Below are positions 62,428 through 64,000 of a DNA stretch of 64,000 nucleotides, piece after piece (position 1 is the stretch's first letter; each line of letters begins with the position of its first letter). The translations under genes and the position numbers were made by a program. The DNA is from Ahaetulla prasina. Taxonomy: Eukaryota; Chordata; Lepidosauria; Squamata; Colubridae. The notes under the pieces are model-generated. The model saw nothing but the letters and a program-made list of their open reading frames with translations, ran no database searches and was not told the origin of the DNA. The DNA is taken from contig NC_080540.1 in assembly GCF_028640845.1 (NCBI RefSeq), positions 282,614,524 to 282,678,523 of the forward strand, in the 5' to 3' direction.

Positions 62428-63565
62428 GGGGTCGATTCTCTCGCCCACCCTGTTCAACATCTATATGAAGCCGCTGGGCGAGGTCATCAGTGGTTTCGGG
62501 GTGAGTTATCATCTGTATGCTGATGATACTCAGCTGTACTTTTCCACCCCGGACCACCCCAACGAAGTGGTCGAAGTGCTGTCTCGGTGTCTGGAAGCCG
62601 TACGGGTCTGGATGGGGAGAAACAGACTCAAACTCAATCCCTCCAAGACGGAGTGGCTGTGGATGCCGGCACCCCGGTACAGTCAGCTGCACCCGCAGCT
62701 GACTGTTGGGGGCGAGTTAGTGGCCCCAAAGGAGGTGGTTCGCAACTTGGGCGTCCTCCTGGATGGTCGGCTGTCCTTTGATGAACATCTGGCGGCCGTC
62801 TCCAGGAGGGCCTTTTACCAAGTTCGCTTGGTCCGCCAGTTGCGTCCCTTCCTTGACCGGGATGCCTTATGCACAGTCACTCACGCTCTGGTTACGTCTC
62901 GGCTGGATTATTGCAATGCTCTCTACATGGGGCTGCCCTTGAGGTGCACCCGGAGGCTGCAGTTAGTCCAGAATGCAGCTGCGCGAGTGGTAATGGGAGC
63001 CGCTCGTGGCTCCCACATAACACCATTGCTCTGTAGTCTGCACTGGCTTCCTGTAGTCTTTCGGGTGCGCTTCAAGATCCTGGTCACCACCTTTAAAGCG
63101 CTCCATGGCTTAGGACCCGGGTACTTACGAGACCGCCTGCTGCTACCTTATGCCTCCCACCGACCTGTACGCTCTCACAGAGAGGGCCTTCTCAGGGTGA
63201 TGTCCGCCAAACAATGTCGGCTGGCGGCCCCCAGGAGTAGGGCCTTCTCTGTGGGAGCACCGACGCTCTGGAATGAACTCCCCCCTGGCTTACGTCAAGT
63301 GCCTGATCTTCGGACCTTTCGTCGTGAGCTAAAAACATATTTATTCACTCAAGCAGGACTGGCATAAATAGTTGATTTTAAATTGGGGTTTTATTAATAT
63401 TTTAAATTTTTAAATCTTTTAAATTATTGGCCGTTTAGTAATAGTTTATTTTAAATTCTTTTAATTGTATATATTCTGTATTTTATTTTGGCTGTACACC
63501 GCCCTGAGTCCTTCGGGAGAAGGGCGGTATAAAAATCTAATAAAATAAAATAAATAAATAAATTA
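62428..63565 (+). mobile_element. L2-clade LINE with 300-codon frame
   Basis: Longest L2 copy in the window; 62465-63367 open, and the frame extends left to GSILSPTLFNIYMKPLG without a Met, so it is 5'-truncated inside the reverse transcriptase. The catalytic YADD is at residues 17-20; then LKLNPSKTEWLWMP, RLDYCNALYMGLPL and the C-terminal RTFRRELKTYLF. The 3' UTR ends CCGCCCTGAGTCCTTCGGGA and (AATAAA)n. No host role. Confidence 0.95.
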
Positions 63566-64000
63566 GGCTTATAGGCAGAGTGCTTTAAATTCAAAGGCGA
63601 AAAGGACACTTTGCAATGCTTTTCTCTGTAACTCTCTGAAATGGCTGCATTCTTTTCCAGGTCCCACCACTCCAGCTGTAGCTGGGGTGAAAAAGGAAAC
63701 TGGGAACCAGAAAACCAGTGCTGTCAGACTTCTGCTATATGGCTGATTTCAACACTTCTGCTTCAACACTACAGTCTTCTGGTAGAATCGGTTTCTGGAT
63801 CCGTGTGGCCAAAATGGATATATGAGACATCCGTCAAGTCCTAATATCAAGTAAGCCATGGAAAGTCTGGAAGTAGGTAATTCAATGTTTAATGTTGAGT
63901 CTTGATTGGGGGACCCAGACAATAGTGCAATCCTGTGGAAATAGGTATAATTTAAGTAGGCGCTGAAAGATACTTATCTGGGTGTCCGTGGGGAGTTCAA
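63566..64000. other. No recognised feature
   Basis: ZNF532 intron or upstream sequence; no exon with convincing splice sites or zinc-finger codons seen. Confidence 0.5.

Overview
The window looks like squamate reptile DNA, most likely from a snake. Two multi-exon vertebrate genes lie on the minus strand, in a background crowded with CR1/L3 LINEs carrying (AATAG)n tails, L2-clade LINEs, BovB, Sauria-type SINEs, Penelope-like relics and many short hAT elements. I recall this mix as typical of snakes; the species call is inference.

Gene 1 (minus strand, 40202 down to 1275, running off the left edge) is an NRF-6/acyltransferase-3 family gene, by position and sequence the OACYL orthologue. I could chain 13 coding exons by hand. 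All splice phases agree and they give an uninterrupted 607-codon reading frame: signal peptide and NRF ectodomain (exons 1-5), then a multi-pass membrane acyltransferase domain (exons 6-13). The last exon lies beyond position 1.

Gene 2 (minus strand, 60126 down to 55716, 5' part off the right edge) is the C-terminal end of ZNF532, with three exons of C2H2 zinc fingers. A probable long 3' UTR extends towards about 47.6 kb. The order ZNF532 then OACYL on one strand matches what I recall of human 18q21.32.

The standout mobile element is a complete Ty3/gypsy retrotransposon (23368-27917) in OACYL intron 6. It has 178-bp LTRs that look identical, a CTCAG target duplication, a tRNA-Ser-type primer site and one open 1347-aa gag-pol frame, so it is young. 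Elsewhere there are more than a dozen hAT elements with readable 8-bp target duplications, five or six solo LTRs with about 5-bp duplications (two nested inside hAT elements), two TA-flanked mariner-like elements, an inverted-repeat Penelope-like element, a twin-primed L1, a BovB end and a tandem 1-kb duplication.

The observations most worth following are: a conserved acidic reading frame at the start of four diverged solo LTRs; hammerhead-ribozyme-like cores in many Penelope-like relics; a 26-bp duplication flanking one LTR next to an unidentified coding-like stretch; and the intact OACYL frame, in a gene I recall as a pseudogene in humans. I saw no CRISPR, no bona fide tRNA or rRNA gene, and no bacterial features.
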